A stretch of DNA of 64,000 nt. Origin: Hymenobacter negativus (GTDB lineage: Bacteria; Bacteroidota; Bacteroidia; Cytophagales; Hymenobacteraceae). A model generated the notes under the pieces. It was given only the letters and a program-made list of their open reading frames with translations. It was not told the origin of the DNA and ran no database searches. The DNA lies in NCBI RefSeq assembly GCF_017571495.1, contig NZ_JAGETZ010000003.1:186001-250000 (forward strand), given 5' to 3'. Positions 25,877 to 35,173 of the stretch are shown piece by piece. The translations under genes and the position numbers were made by a program. Numbering within the stretch: position 1 is the stretch's first letter; every line of letters begins with the position of its first letter.

Positions 25877-26263
25877 TTAGTGGACCGCAGCACCGTCTAC
25901 GCGCCTCAACCCCAGCACCCCTATAATAATCAGGGCGGTAAAGAATACGCTTTGCCAGGAAAGCGACTGCTTAAGGTAGAGCACATCTACCAGCTTGATA
26001 CCGACTACTGCCAATGCCATCCAAGCTGAATAAGCAGTGGCGGTGGGGATGGAGCGCATGGCCTGCGACAGAAAAATAACGTTGGCCAAGCCAAATCCTA
26101 CATACGCCAGCAGTGGCAGCACGGGCAGCAACGTCGCGGGTTGCGCATAGGAGTGCAGCCAATCGATGTCTTTGATGCGCTGCATATTGAGCGCTTTCAG
26201 ACTATACGTCCAGAAAACCTCCATGAGAGAGGCCAGAAACAGGGATATCCAGGGATTAATCAA
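25877..26263 (-). CDS. SMR-family (EmrE-like) membrane transporter with TTG start
   Basis: This protein of about 128 residues has four transmembrane helices and the membrane-embedded glutamate of the small multidrug resistance family (Glu15 in LFLASLMEVFWTYSLK). Other family features include AYSAWMALAVVGIKL and LIIIGVLGLRR at the C-terminus. The only start that gives the complete first helix is TTG at 26263, which overlaps the stop of the upstream hydroxylase gene as TTGA, so translation is probably coupled. Members export cationic compounds or guanidinium; ArnE/ArnF-like relatives move lipid-linked sugars. The coupling and the sugar cluster upstream make the second option worth considering, without proof. 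Confidence 0.8.
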   Translation of the reverse strand: MINPWISLFLASLMEVFWTYSLKALNMQRIKDIDWLHSYAQPATLLPVLPLLAYVGFGLANVIFLSQAMRSIPTATAYSAWMALAVVGIKLVDVLYLKQSLSWQSVFFTALIIIGVLGLRRVDGAAVH

Positions 26264-27264
26264 CGGGGCAGGGCAGCGGCGGTGGATGAAACGGAAGGCG
26301 CGGCAGCGGCCGGCTGGTTGGGCGAGGCTTCAAAGTTACCACCCGGCCGATGCGCCGGAATGGTTGAGGTATGAGTTTCGGGCACTGGCCAGCCGTGCAA
26401 TGGGCGCAAAGCCGGCACACGGTCGGTAATACGGGTTAGCAACCGCACACGGATGCCGTGGTAGGCCCGAAATAGGACGGACCGCTTGGCCAAGGCTTCT
26501 TCATCGAAGCGGGCCACGGAGAAGACATGCTGGCTGAAATAGTCCTTTGGGAAAGCGTAGGGCAGGCCCCACTTTTCCGGTTTGCGGTCGGGCCGGTAGG
26601 CGGTGCCAAACATCCAGTCCCAAAAGGCAAATTTGGTTGAGAAGTTGGCGTAAAACACCTCTTCGTGGTCGGCGTGGTGCCACAGATGCATCTCGGGGCC
26701 GTTGATGAAGTACTGTAGGCGGCCGGAACGCACGTCGATGTTGCAGTGAATCCAGATGCCCCAAACGGCATCGATGCAGGCCTTGATGGGCACCACCATG
26801 GGGTCGGCCCCGAGCAGGATAATGGGTGCAAACTCAATGGTCTGATTAATCAAAATCTCGACGGCGTGGGAGCGGGAGCCCGCCAGCCAATCTACCTGCT
26901 TGCCCGAGTGGTGGGCTTCGTGGGTGCGCCAGAAAAACGCGCTGCTGTGCTGAAACCGATGGAACCAGTAGATGTAAAAGTCGTGCGTCACCACAAAAAA
27001 CAGCACCTGCACCCAAATGGGCCAGCCCGTTACAAAATGCAGCTTCGAGAACCCAAAATGTTGGTCGAGCGGCTGAATGATGTAGTCGAAAATGACAATT
27101 TTCAGGGCGTAGCTCTGTACGAAAGTGTAGAGCACGAGGTCCGTCCAAAAGCCTTCGCGGAAAAACGGCAGGCCCTTGCGGTACGGGATAATGCGCTCCA
27201 GCGTAATCACGATGGCCACCCAAATCAGCAGAATGGCTGTGGTGATGATTTCGACTTTGGGCAT
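26260..27264 (-). CDS. Sterol desaturase/fatty acid hydroxylase-type membrane enzyme
   Basis: This 334-residue integral membrane protein has the histidine clusters that bind the di-iron site in this superfamily: HDFYIYWFHRFQH, THEAHHSGK and LWHHADHEE, between hydrophobic segments at about 8-28, 45-65 and 80-100. Family members hydroxylate or desaturate fatty acids, sterols or lipid head groups using O2. The C-terminal 60 residues are low complexity and extend beyond the catalytic core. The gene overlaps the SMR gene by 4 bp and follows the sugar-acid cluster in the same direction, so it may modify a lipid linked to that pathway. The substrate cannot be read from sequence. Confidence 0.87.
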   Translation of the reverse strand: MPKVEIITTAILLIWVAIVITLERIIPYRKGLPFFREGFWTDLVLYTFVQSYALKIVIFDYIIQPLDQHFGFSKLHFVTGWPIWVQVLFFVVTHDFYIYWFHRFQHSSAFFWRTHEAHHSGKQVDWLAGSRSHAVEILINQTIEFAPIILLGADPMVVPIKACIDAVWGIWIHCNIDVRSGRLQYFINGPEMHLWHHADHEEVFYANFSTKFAFWDWMFGTAYRPDRKPEKWGLPYAFPKDYFSQHVFSVARFDEEALAKRSVLFRAYHGIRVRLLTRITDRVPALRPLHGWPVPETHTSTIPAHRPGGNFEASPNQPAAAAPSVSSTAAALPR

Positions 27265-27286
27265 GATGTAGGGGAGGTGTTTTGCC

Positions 27287-27373
27287 TGTCATCATGAGTG
27301 TAGCGAAGGACCTCATCACGCCAGAACCAATCGGTCAAACGTAATAAAGTCCTTCGCTGCGCTCAGGATGACA
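27287..27373. repeat. AGCGAAGGAC-family inverted repeat, copy 1
   Basis: Arms starting TGTCATC and containing AGCGAAGGAC on the left match their reverse complement on the right (GTCCTTCGCTGCGCTCAGGA) with a few mismatches. It separates the hydroxylase gene from the NeuB-type gene. Related copies are at 30618-30722 and 48107-48185. Confidence 0.75.
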
Positions 27374-27405
27374 AACGATTAGAACATCAGTTCAACCCGA
27401 ACACC

Positions 27406-28296
27406 CTACTCCTGGTTCGGTGTTAGCTCGCGGCGCAAGCGGCGGCGAGGCTCCAGTTCGGAGTCGTACACCACCTTGACGCCATCACCTAGGCCTTCCT
27501 CTACGTCGCGGATATCGCGCACGAGCTTGGCCATGCCACCGGGCTCCACCGAGGCAGCGTGGTCGGAGCCCCACATGGCGCGGTCGAGGGTGAAGTGGCG
27601 CTCTACGAAGCTGGCACCCAGCGTGACAGCCGCCACCGTAGTAGCGAGGCCGGTTTCGTGACCCGAGTAGCCGATGGGCGTATTCGGAAACATGCCTTGC
27701 AGCACGGGCACCATGCGCAGGTTCAACTCGGCCGGGGGGCAGGGATAGGACGAGGTGGAGTGCGCAATCATCAGCTCGTCAAGCCCAACCCATTTCACGG
27801 CTTGGTTGATTTCGTCGAGCGTACTCATGCCGGTGCTCAGCATCAGCGGGCGGCCGCTGGCGCGCACGCGGTCGAGCAGGGGCTTATCGGTGAGGGAGGC
27901 GGAAGCCATTTTGTACATCACCGGCTCGAACTGCTCCATGAAGTCAACCGACGGCTCGTCCCAGCAGGAGGCAAACCAGTCGATGCCTAAGGCGCGGCAG
28001 TAGTCGTCGATGGCCGTGTATTCGGCTTGGCCGAACTCGGTTTTACGCTTGTAGTCGATGTAGCTCATGCGGCCCCAGGGGGTGTCGCGCTGCTTTTCCC
28101 ACTGGTCTTTAGGTACGCACAGCTCGGGCGTGCGCTTCTGGAACTTCACGGCGTCGCAGCCGGCCTTGGCGGCCTCGGCGATGAGCTGTTTGGCGAGGTC
28201 CAGCGAACCATTGTGGTTGATACCGATTTCGGCAATGATGTAGGCCGGGTGGCCCGCGCCAATGAATCGGTTTTTGCGAATTTCAACAGCTTGCAT
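27406..28296 (-). CDS. NeuB/SpsE-type sialic-acid-like synthase
   Basis: This 296-residue protein has the N-acetylneuraminate synthase TIM-barrel motifs: IIAEIGINHNGS, DAVKFQKRTP, MLSTGMSTLDEI, GYSGHETGLA and the metal-ligand segment VERHFTLDRAMWGSDHAAS. NeuB enzymes condense phosphoenolpyruvate with an aldose to form a 3-deoxy-ulosonic acid in the cytoplasm. The protein is shorter than typical NeuB (about 345 residues) and lacks the C-terminal antifreeze-like (SAF) domain, ending at RRRLRRELTPNQE. It is the last sugar gene of the cluster. The acceptor is unlikely to be plain ManNAc because no GlcNAc epimerase is present; the aminotransferase, SDR and transketolase nearby probably build it. 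Confidence 0.87.
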   Translation of the reverse strand: MQAVEIRKNRFIGAGHPAYIIAEIGINHNGSLDLAKQLIAEAAKAGCDAVKFQKRTPELCVPKDQWEKQRDTPWGRMSYIDYKRKTEFGQAEYTAIDDYCRALGIDWFASCWDEPSVDFMEQFEPVMYKMASASLTDKPLLDRVRASGRPLMLSTGMSTLDEINQAVKWVGLDELMIAHSTSSYPCPPAELNLRMVPVLQGMFPNTPIGYSGHETGLATTVAAVTLGASFVERHFTLDRAMWGSDHAASVEPGGMAKLVRDIRDVEEGLGDGVKVVYDSELEPRRRLRRELTPNQE

Positions 28297-28460
28297 AAGG
28301 CGAACGGTGAAAAGTGGAATGGGATTAAAAAGAAGCGTTTAGGAGCGCCTGAATTGGTCGCTTCCAAACGGTAGTTAAAGTTTGTGGTAGCGGCACGAAG
28401 CAGCTAATCCGCAGCATTATGAATGTGTGAAGCCGTCATTCCCGGCTTGGTAGTCAAGGG

Positions 28461-29270
28461 CTAAATAGCCGTCCAGCCACCGTCAACGACCAGATTAGCT
28501 CCGGTCATATAGGCTGAAGCGTCGGAGGCCAGGAATACTATCGCGCCTTGGTAGTCGGTGGCGGCTGCCATGCGGCCCAGCGGCGTTTTGGCGCTGTATT
28601 GCTTGATAAAAAACTCGTCCTGACTGTTCTCCACGCCACCGGGCGAGAGCGTGTTCACCCGCACACCGTCCTTGCCCCAATAGGCGGCCAGGTAGCGCGT
28701 GAAATTGACCACCGCACCCTTAGTGGTAGGGTAGGAGGGTGATTTATAAAAGGGTTGCTCACCGGCCTCGTTGCGGTATATGCTCTGGTCGGGTCCCACG
28801 ATGCCATAGGTACTGGCCACGTTGATGATGGAGCCGCTACCCTGCCGGGCCATCGGCGTGCCCAACACCTGCGAGGCTAGGAACATGCCCGTTACGTTCA
28901 CTTCCAGCACTTGGCGGAAGGTCTCAAGCGGGAAGTTCTCGAATTTGGACAGGTCCGCCGCCATGGCCGGATTTTCGAACATGTCGTTGATGGCGGCATT
29001 ATTCACCAGCACATCGATGCGGCCAAATTGGGCCAGAATCTGGTCGCGGGCCGCTTCGAGCGAGGTACGGTTGGTAATGTCCACCCCCAAGCCAAGATGC
29101 ATACCGCTGCCGTAGAGGTGATTCGCTACCCCACGACTAAGACCGTCTTGAATATCAAGCGCAACAACATTAGCACCGGCTTGAGCAAGAGCCCAGCAAT
29201 GGTTGCGGCCGAGCAAGCCACAGGCCCCGGTCACGATGGCCGTCTTACCGGTTAAATCAAATAAGCTCAT
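28461..29270 (-). CDS. SDR-family oxidoreductase of the sugar-acid cluster
   Basis: This 269-residue classical SDR starts MSLFDLTGKTAIVTGACGLL at 29270, 5 bp after the stop of the aminotransferase gene. It shows TGxxxxxG, NNAAINDMFENPAM, the catalytic Ser in NVASTYGIVG and a downstream YPTTKGAVVNFTRYLA carrying the Tyr-Lys pair. A long upstream extension in frame (to 29471) overlaps the aminotransferase gene and is not used. The Gly-rich motif TGACGLLG departs slightly from TGxxxGIG. The tight spacing implies translational coupling, and it probably oxidises or reduces a sugar intermediate of the pathway. Confidence 0.87.
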   Translation of the reverse strand: MSLFDLTGKTAIVTGACGLLGRNHCWALAQAGANVVALDIQDGLSRGVANHLYGSGMHLGLGVDITNRTSLEAARDQILAQFGRIDVLVNNAAINDMFENPAMAADLSKFENFPLETFRQVLEVNVTGMFLASQVLGTPMARQGSGSIINVASTYGIVGPDQSIYRNEAGEQPFYKSPSYPTTKGAVVNFTRYLAAYWGKDGVRVNTLSPGGVENSQDEFFIKQYSAKTPLGRMAAATDYQGAIVFLASDASAYMTGANLVVDGGWTAI

Positions 29271-29275
29271 GTAAT

Positions 29276-30610
<1,335 letters not shown>

Positions 30611-30617
30611 GGCTATT

Positions 30618-30722
30618 TTGTCATCCTGAGCGCAGCGAAGGACCTTATCACGTCTGCGCTGCAATGGGTTACTGATTCTGACAAAAGCAGCCGTGATAAG
30701 ATGCTTCCTTCGTCAGCATAAC
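30618..30722. repeat. AGCGAAGGAC-family inverted repeat, copy 2
   Basis: The left arm (TGTCATCCTGAGCGCAGCGA, continuing GGACCTTATCACG) is matched imperfectly on the right by GTGATAAGATGCTTCCTTCG. The element fills nearly the whole gap between the aminotransferase start and the transketolase C gene end. Confidence 0.7.
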
Positions 30723-30733
30723 AGGCAGTTTAA

Positions 30734-31687
30734 TTACTCCGCAAACTCATTTTCAAGTACTGCCGGGCCTTCGGCAATGGCTGCCCCCGACTCGCCCAGG
30801 TACTCGGTAATGCGGCGGGCAATGTGGTGGCCGGTGAAGCCTTCGTACTCTAGCACGGCGCTCAGGCGGCCAGGGCGGTACCAACGTTCTTCCAGCGCCA
30901 GCGGTAGCACGCGAGCCGTGAGCTGGTTGCGGAGTAGTATTTCGGCCAAGATAGAATACAGGCCGCCGGTGATGAAATGGTCTTCCACCGTCACGATGAG
31001 CGAGCCGCGGCGCACCACGTCGAGCAGTGCTGCTTCGTCAATCGGTTTGAGGCTGCGCAGGTTGATGAGGCCGACGGATTTACCCTGCGCTTGTAGCAGC
31101 TCGCGGGCCACCAGCGTTTGCTCGAAGAGCATCCCGTAGGTGAGTATGGTAATATCGGTGCCTTCAGCTACGATTTCGGCCTTGCCGATTTCAAACGGAG
31201 CGTGCTCATAGGTGCCGGGGCGGGTGTTGACGCGCAGGTAGGCCGGCGCGGGTGAAGCCCAGACGGCGGGCAGCATAGCGACCATATCTGCCTCGTCGGC
31301 GGGGGCAAAAACGGTCATTCCGGGGATGCCGCGCATCAGACTTACGTCCTCAATGGCTTGGTGGGTAGGGCCGTTGCCGTCGGAGAGAAAGCCCGGCACG
31401 AAGCCGCTCAGCTTCACCGGCAGCTTGCCGATGCCCACGTCGGTGCGGATAAACTCGAACGCCCGCAGTGTGAGGAAAGTCGCCAGCGCGTGCACCACCG
31501 GTACCCGGCCGCGCAGGGCCAGGCCTGCGGCGGCCCCAATGAGGGTTTGCTCCGTAATACCAGTGTCAATGAATCGCGGGCCGAGCACGGCGGGCAAGTT
31601 GCGGATGAGAGCACGGTTTTCGGCCGTCATCACTACAATGCGCTCATCGGCGAGAGCCGTTTCTTTGATTAATTCTTCGTAGGTCAT
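30734..31687 (-). CDS. Transketolase C-terminal subunit (pyrimidine-binding and C domains)
   Basis: This 317-residue protein covers the middle and C-terminal domains of transketolase: TAENRALIRNLPAVLG, the activating Glu in DTGITEQTLIGAAAGLALRG, ATFLTLRAFEFIRTDVG, GPTHQAIEDVSLMRGIPGMT and a C-terminal segment with VTVEDHFITGGLYSILAE. It lacks the thiamine-diphosphate-binding half, which is encoded by the adjacent upstream gene, so the two must assemble. Split transketolases occur in archaea and in some secondary-metabolite and surface-sugar clusters. A general pentose-phosphate role is possible, but the setting suggests a dedicated two-carbon transfer. The start at 31687 lies only 3 bp from an inverted repeat. 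Confidence 0.88.
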   Translation of the reverse strand: MTYEELIKETALADERIVVMTAENRALIRNLPAVLGPRFIDTGITEQTLIGAAAGLALRGRVPVVHALATFLTLRAFEFIRTDVGIGKLPVKLSGFVPGFLSDGNGPTHQAIEDVSLMRGIPGMTVFAPADEADMVAMLPAVWASPAPAYLRVNTRPGTYEHAPFEIGKAEIVAEGTDITILTYGMLFEQTLVARELLQAQGKSVGLINLRSLKPIDEAALLDVVRRGSLIVTVEDHFITGGLYSILAEILLRNQLTARVLPLALEERWYRPGRLSAVLEYEGFTGHHIARRITEYLGESGAAIAEGPAVLENEFAE

Positions 31688-31690
31688 AAT

Positions 31691-31756
31691 GTAGCGTGGA
31701 CTCTGCGAGTCCGCGAATGAATGGGATTAGGCGCGGACTCGCAGAGTCCACGCTAC
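31691..31756. repeat. TAGCG-family inverted repeat between the transketolase halves
   Basis: A perfect 25-bp inverted pair (31691-31715 and 31732-31756) with a 16-base loop starts GTAGCGTGGACTC and ends with its complement. It occupies almost the whole gap between the two transketolase genes, 3 bp from the stop of one and 3 bp from the start of the other. It shares ends with the element at 22867-22941. Confidence 0.9.
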
Positions 31757-31759
31757 TTA

Positions 31760-32617
31760 TTATCGTACCGTCAGCGTTTCACTCGTCAACGTGGTGGCTA
31801 CCTGGCTGTGCAGCTCACGCAGCAATTCCTCCACTTCATCGGCCGAGAAATTGCAGAACCAGCGGTCGGCGCGGGCTTCGATGCTCGGCAGGCCGCGCCC
31901 GCGTACCGTGTCGCAGATGATGACGGAGGGCTTGGTAGCCGAGAAGGGCAGGGCGGCGAAAGCATCTTCCAGCTGCGCGAAATCGTGGCCGTCGATGCGG
32001 CGTACTTCGCAGCCGAATGCTTCAAATTTGGGCGCCATGGGCTCCAGCGGAATCAGGTCTTCGGTGGCCACGTTGGCTTGGAAGTGGTTGCGGTCAACCA
32101 CCAGTGTCAGGTTGTTCACTTTGTGGGCGCTGGCTACCAGTAGGCTTTCCCACACGGTGCCCTCATTCAGCTCGCCGTCGCCAGTGATGACGATGACCTT
32201 GTTGTCCTGGCCGCGCATCCGGCAATCCATGGCCACGCCCAGGGCCACGCTGGGCAGGTGCCCGAGCGAGCCCGAGTGAAATTCCACACCGGGCACGTTG
32301 CGGTTGGGGTGCCAGTAAATGTGGTCGTCGGTGCTCAGGTGCTGGTCGAGGCGCGCTTTGTCGATAAAGCCAAGCTCCACGAAGGTGCCGTAGAGGGCGG
32401 GCACGTCGTGGCCTTTGCTCAAGAACAGGTAGTCGCGGTTGGGGTCGGTGAGGTTGTCGGGCCGCACGTTCAAAAACTCGCTGTAGAGGTACACCAGCAG
32501 GTCGGCGCAGCTAAGGGAGGCACCCGTGAAGCAGCCGCCATCGGTGCTGAGGCGCACGATGTGCTCGCGCACTTTCAGAGCCATTTTCTCTAGTTTCTGT
32601 TGGGTCTCAGAAGTCAT
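31760..32617 (-). CDS. Transketolase N-terminal (thiamine diphosphate) subunit
   Basis: This 285-residue protein is the N-terminal half of transketolase. It has LSKGHDVPALYGTFVELG, the Gly-His segment FHSGSLGHLPSVALGVAM, and the thiamine diphosphate/Mg motif GDGELNEGTVWES with the Asn in VVDRNHFQAN. It must pair with the C-terminal subunit encoded next. It transfers a two-carbon ketol unit between sugar phosphates or related aldoses. The frame is open upstream to 32701, but that part translates an inverted repeat, so ATG at 32617 (MTSETQQKLEKMALKVR) is chosen. In this cluster it may shorten or lengthen the sugar skeleton before the NeuB condensation. Confidence 0.88.
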   Translation of the reverse strand: MTSETQQKLEKMALKVREHIVRLSTDGGCFTGASLSCADLLVYLYSEFLNVRPDNLTDPNRDYLFLSKGHDVPALYGTFVELGFIDKARLDQHLSTDDHIYWHPNRNVPGVEFHSGSLGHLPSVALGVAMDCRMRGQDNKVIVITGDGELNEGTVWESLLVASAHKVNNLTLVVDRNHFQANVATEDLIPLEPMAPKFEAFGCEVRRIDGHDFAQLEDAFAALPFSATKPSVIICDTVRGRGLPSIEARADRWFCNFSADEVEELLRELHSQVATTLTSETLTVR

Positions 32618-32624
32618 TAATTCT

Positions 32625-32706
32625 AGTGCTTGGTTGTTGGTGCCTGATGCTTGGTGATGAAAGCCAGACTCGAAAGCCAAGCACCAACAACCAAGCACCA
32701 AGCACT
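32625..32706. repeat. Inverted repeat of GCTTGG-rich type overlapping the SpsF-type gene stop
   Basis: The left arm AGTGCTTGGTTGTTGGTGC (32625-32643) is answered on the right at 32681-32706, which has one extra seven-base unit (a second TGCTTGG copy). The right end contributes part of the TAG stop of the cytidylyltransferase gene. It fills the gap to the transketolase N gene. Confidence 0.75.
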
Positions 32707-33511
32707 ATATTGTACGAGTTTGCGATGAATCCACGGTTTTCAATTCGTCGAGGTGGTTTCGGTACCAGTTTACGCCCGCGTATTGGGCATTGAGCTGCGC
32801 AATGTCGGGGCGTTCGGCTGTCAGCCGAAGTATGTCGTTGATGCCGAAAGTTGGGTTTTGGTTGTACAGCGCATCATAAACGGCGCTGATAAAGGCATAG
32901 TCTTCCGGATAGTCGATGGTCCAGCGGTGGCTCATCGAAAAGTCCTTCCCGGCATCCCAGGTCACGTTGCCAATGGCAAACCGGTCGGGATTTTCCCAGA
33001 AGAAAGGGGTGGTGTGTTCGCGCTCCAGCGGCCGCCGGGCCTCGCGCCAGGCCGTTTCCAGGGCCGTGAAAGGCATCACCTCCACATCGTTGCCATCAGG
33101 AAAAGTAGCAGGGTGCAGGTTGCTCACAAAATCGTAGCGCTCGGCGAAGTCGAGGTAAAATCGGACGACTTCGTCAATAATGGCCGGGTCGATGAGCGGA
33201 CAATCGGAGGGAATTTTCAGCACCACGTCGGCGCCGTAATGGCGGGCGGCCTGGTAGTGGCGGTCCAGCAAGTCGAGGGCGTTGCCACGAAAGCACTCCA
33301 GGCCATGGGCGGCACAGCAGGCCGCCACAGCGTCATCGGCGGGGTCGGTGGTGGTGGCTACCACTACGGTGCCGGCCAGCGGCGCGCGTTGCACCCGCTC
33401 CACCATGCGCACCAGTAGCGGTTGACCCGCCAGCGGCAGCAGGATTTTGCCGGGCAGGCGCGAGGAGCCCATGCGGGCCTGCACAACGGTCAGAATCTTG
33501 GGAACGACCAT
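32705..33511 (-). CDS. SpsF-type cytidylyltransferase
   Basis: This 268-residue protein has the GT-A-like nucleotidyltransferase fold of SpsF and the CMP-sugar synthetases. The N-terminus VVQARMGSSRLPGKILLPLA is the classical nucleotide-binding loop, followed by KIPSDCPLIDPAIIDEV with an acidic metal site. Such enzymes activate ulosonic or sugar acids as CMP derivatives in the cytoplasm. Co-occurrence with the NeuB-type synthase is the main support for that role here. The start at 33511 is the first Met and gives the complete loop. The last codon and stop lie in an inverted repeat. The activated substrate is not known. Confidence 0.85.
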   Translation of the reverse strand: MVVPKILTVVQARMGSSRLPGKILLPLAGQPLLVRMVERVQRAPLAGTVVVATTTDPADDAVAACCAAHGLECFRGNALDLLDRHYQAARHYGADVVLKIPSDCPLIDPAIIDEVVRFYLDFAERYDFVSNLHPATFPDGNDVEVMPFTALETAWREARRPLEREHTTPFFWENPDRFAIGNVTWDAGKDFSMSHRWTIDYPEDYAFISAVYDALYNQNPTFGINDILRLTAERPDIAQLNAQYAGVNWYRNHLDELKTVDSSQTRTI

Positions 33512-33625
33512 ATTTTTTGGTTGGCAATATCCGGTAGTCGGTGAACGGCACCGAATACTCTTAAATATTAAGAAAATACCTTGAAAAATTTGGTATCTGC
33601 TTTATAACTAATTACAAAAAGTTCA

Positions 33626-34702
33626 TCAGTGCATGGCCATGGAGGCAGTCACTGGCTCGGTTTGAGCGAAGGATTCCGGGTCGTACTGCTTCAGAAAAGC
33701 TGGCCCGCTGCCCTCAAACCGGCTAAAGCCCCGGCAAATGGCCGCGATGCGCCGGGCCGAGGTGCCGCCGTTCTGCCAAGGCAGCTTGCGTTTGAGGTCG
33801 TCTAGGTCGAAGTAGGAATGTACCGGTTTGCCCAGTGCCAAGCCCACGTATACCACCGTGGAGTATTGAGTGATGAGCTCCACACAGTTGGCAATCATAT
33901 GGTCCGTGTTGCCTTCGGTGAAAATCATTGTGCCGGCCGGAGCGTTGGCCTTGATTTCATCCACGGCGCGGGGCAGGGTTTCGTTGGGGTGCAGCTTGAA
34001 AGCCAGTGGACGGCCGGCAGCAATGCGTACGCACTCGCGGATGAACTTGGGGCGGTTTTCGGGTGTGTAGGTTTCGCGCAAGTCGGAGGTAGCCACCAGC
34101 ACGTAACCGTGGTGCGGGAAGTCGTTATTCCGCACCCGCTCGATGTTGTCGAAGTTGGGAATACCGGTCACAATGAGTTTGTCGCGGTCGACGCCCACAT
34201 AGTCAAAGTGCTCCTTGTAGCCTGCAGAGGCCACGCAGTAGATATCGCAGCAATTGGCGAGGCCGTTGAGGGCCGTGCCAATGGCCAGGCTAGGTGCCCA
34301 GTGCAGCTTGCGGATGAGGCGCGCCCACCAGTTGAGCGGGTCGGTCATGCCTTCCTGCACGAAAATGGTTTTGGTAGCGCGCACCAGTGGCCACGGCGCG
34401 ATGATGTCGGAGCAGCACACCACCAGGTCGTAGGTGTTGCCAAACTGACGGCCCTCAAAATCGTTTTTCAGGCCATGGGCCGCCAGGTATTTATCCGCCT
34501 TGGCCTTGATAGGGCCCGTAACAACGGTAGGATTCAGCCCCCCCGACCAGCACAGGAACTTGTAGAAGGGACGCAGGTGGCCGTCGTAATAAATCTGGCT
34601 GAAGAAGGGCTCGAACTCGTCTTCCAACAGTTGCGCAATCTGGTGCATCTGCGTGGTTTGGTTGGGCGAGCCGATGAGGAACAAGACCTTTTTTCGGGAC
34701 AT
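33626..34702 (-). CDS. GT-B-like glycosyl/glycerophosphotransferase
   Basis: This 358-residue protein starts MSRKKVLFLIGSPNQTTQMH at 34702 and appears to have two Rossmann-type domains. The C-terminal half has LAFKLHPNETLP (the K-x-HP element seen in CDP-glycerol glycerophosphotransferases and related capsule transferases), then MIFTEGNTDHMIANCVELI and STVVYVGLALGKPVHSYF, typical of GT-B donor sites. UDP-sugar 2-epimerases share the fold and are an alternative. As the first gene of the sugar-acid cluster it may transfer the CMP-activated sugar. An extended frame upstream to 34828 has no homologous character and is not used. Confidence 0.65.
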   Translation of the reverse strand: MSRKKVLFLIGSPNQTTQMHQIAQLLEDEFEPFFSQIYYDGHLRPFYKFLCWSGGLNPTVVTGPIKAKADKYLAAHGLKNDFEGRQFGNTYDLVVCCSDIIAPWPLVRATKTIFVQEGMTDPLNWWARLIRKLHWAPSLAIGTALNGLANCCDIYCVASAGYKEHFDYVGVDRDKLIVTGIPNFDNIERVRNNDFPHHGYVLVATSDLRETYTPENRPKFIRECVRIAAGRPLAFKLHPNETLPRAVDEIKANAPAGTMIFTEGNTDHMIANCVELITQYSTVVYVGLALGKPVHSYFDLDDLKRKLPWQNGGTSARRIAAICRGFSRFEGSGPAFLKQYDPESFAQTEPVTASMAMH

Positions 34703-35019
34703 GCAAAAGCAAAAATTGAAGCGACTGAACCAGGAGCGCGCTCCCATGAATGCCCCATAACCGGGCAGAGGGACTGCCGGTTTTAGGGCGCCTCCAGCCG
34801 TTGTCGGCCGGAGATGGGAACGTGGCAAGGTACAGCACAGTCGGCAAAGTAAGGATGCTGAGATGATGCACCGGGGATGCCACGGTTAAGCATTTGCGAA
34901 GGTTTTGACGGACTTAGCGAGCAATAGAAATTTTGCGAAACAGGTAGTTGCCTGGCTGCATTTAAGCTAGATATTATAGAATAGTAAGCAGGGGATATCA
35001 TTATTAACTCCCCTAAGTT

Positions 35020-35031
35020 GGGAATATTCCC
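35020..35031. promoter_or_regulatory. Palindrome GGGAATATTCCC, possible operator
   Basis: A perfect 12-bp palindrome lies 70 bp upstream of a -7 type box. A second short inverted pair (ACTAC/GTAGT) follows at about 35034-35047. Position and symmetry fit a repressor or activator site, but no regulator is identified. Confidence 0.4.
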
Positions 35032-35100
35032 TAACTACGTAAGTAGTCGGTAGCGCAAAATATCAGTATAAAACAGTAGGGTGCTGCTTAACACCGCGCC

Positions 35101-35108
35101 TACTTTTG
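35101..35108 (+). promoter_or_regulatory. Putative -7 element of the STAS-like gene
   Basis: TACTTTTG matches TAnnTTTG. It lies 66 bp before ATG at 35174 and downstream of the alternative start at 35081, which supports the shorter protein. Confidence 0.5.
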
Positions 35109-35173
35109 CCTCAACTCAAAAATACGGTGCTGGCACTAAAGAAGGCCTCATCACTATAATTAACCGCATTTCT

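Larger units (their letters stand above)
34703..35173. other. Divergent promoter region upstream of the sugar-acid cluster
   Basis: About 470 bp separate the divergently transcribed GT-B-like gene and the STAS-like gene. The right part is AT-rich and holds a 12-bp palindrome and a -7 type box, listed separately. No gene is evident; a frame that starts at 35081 merely extends the STAS-like gene upstream of its promoter. Confidence 0.5.
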
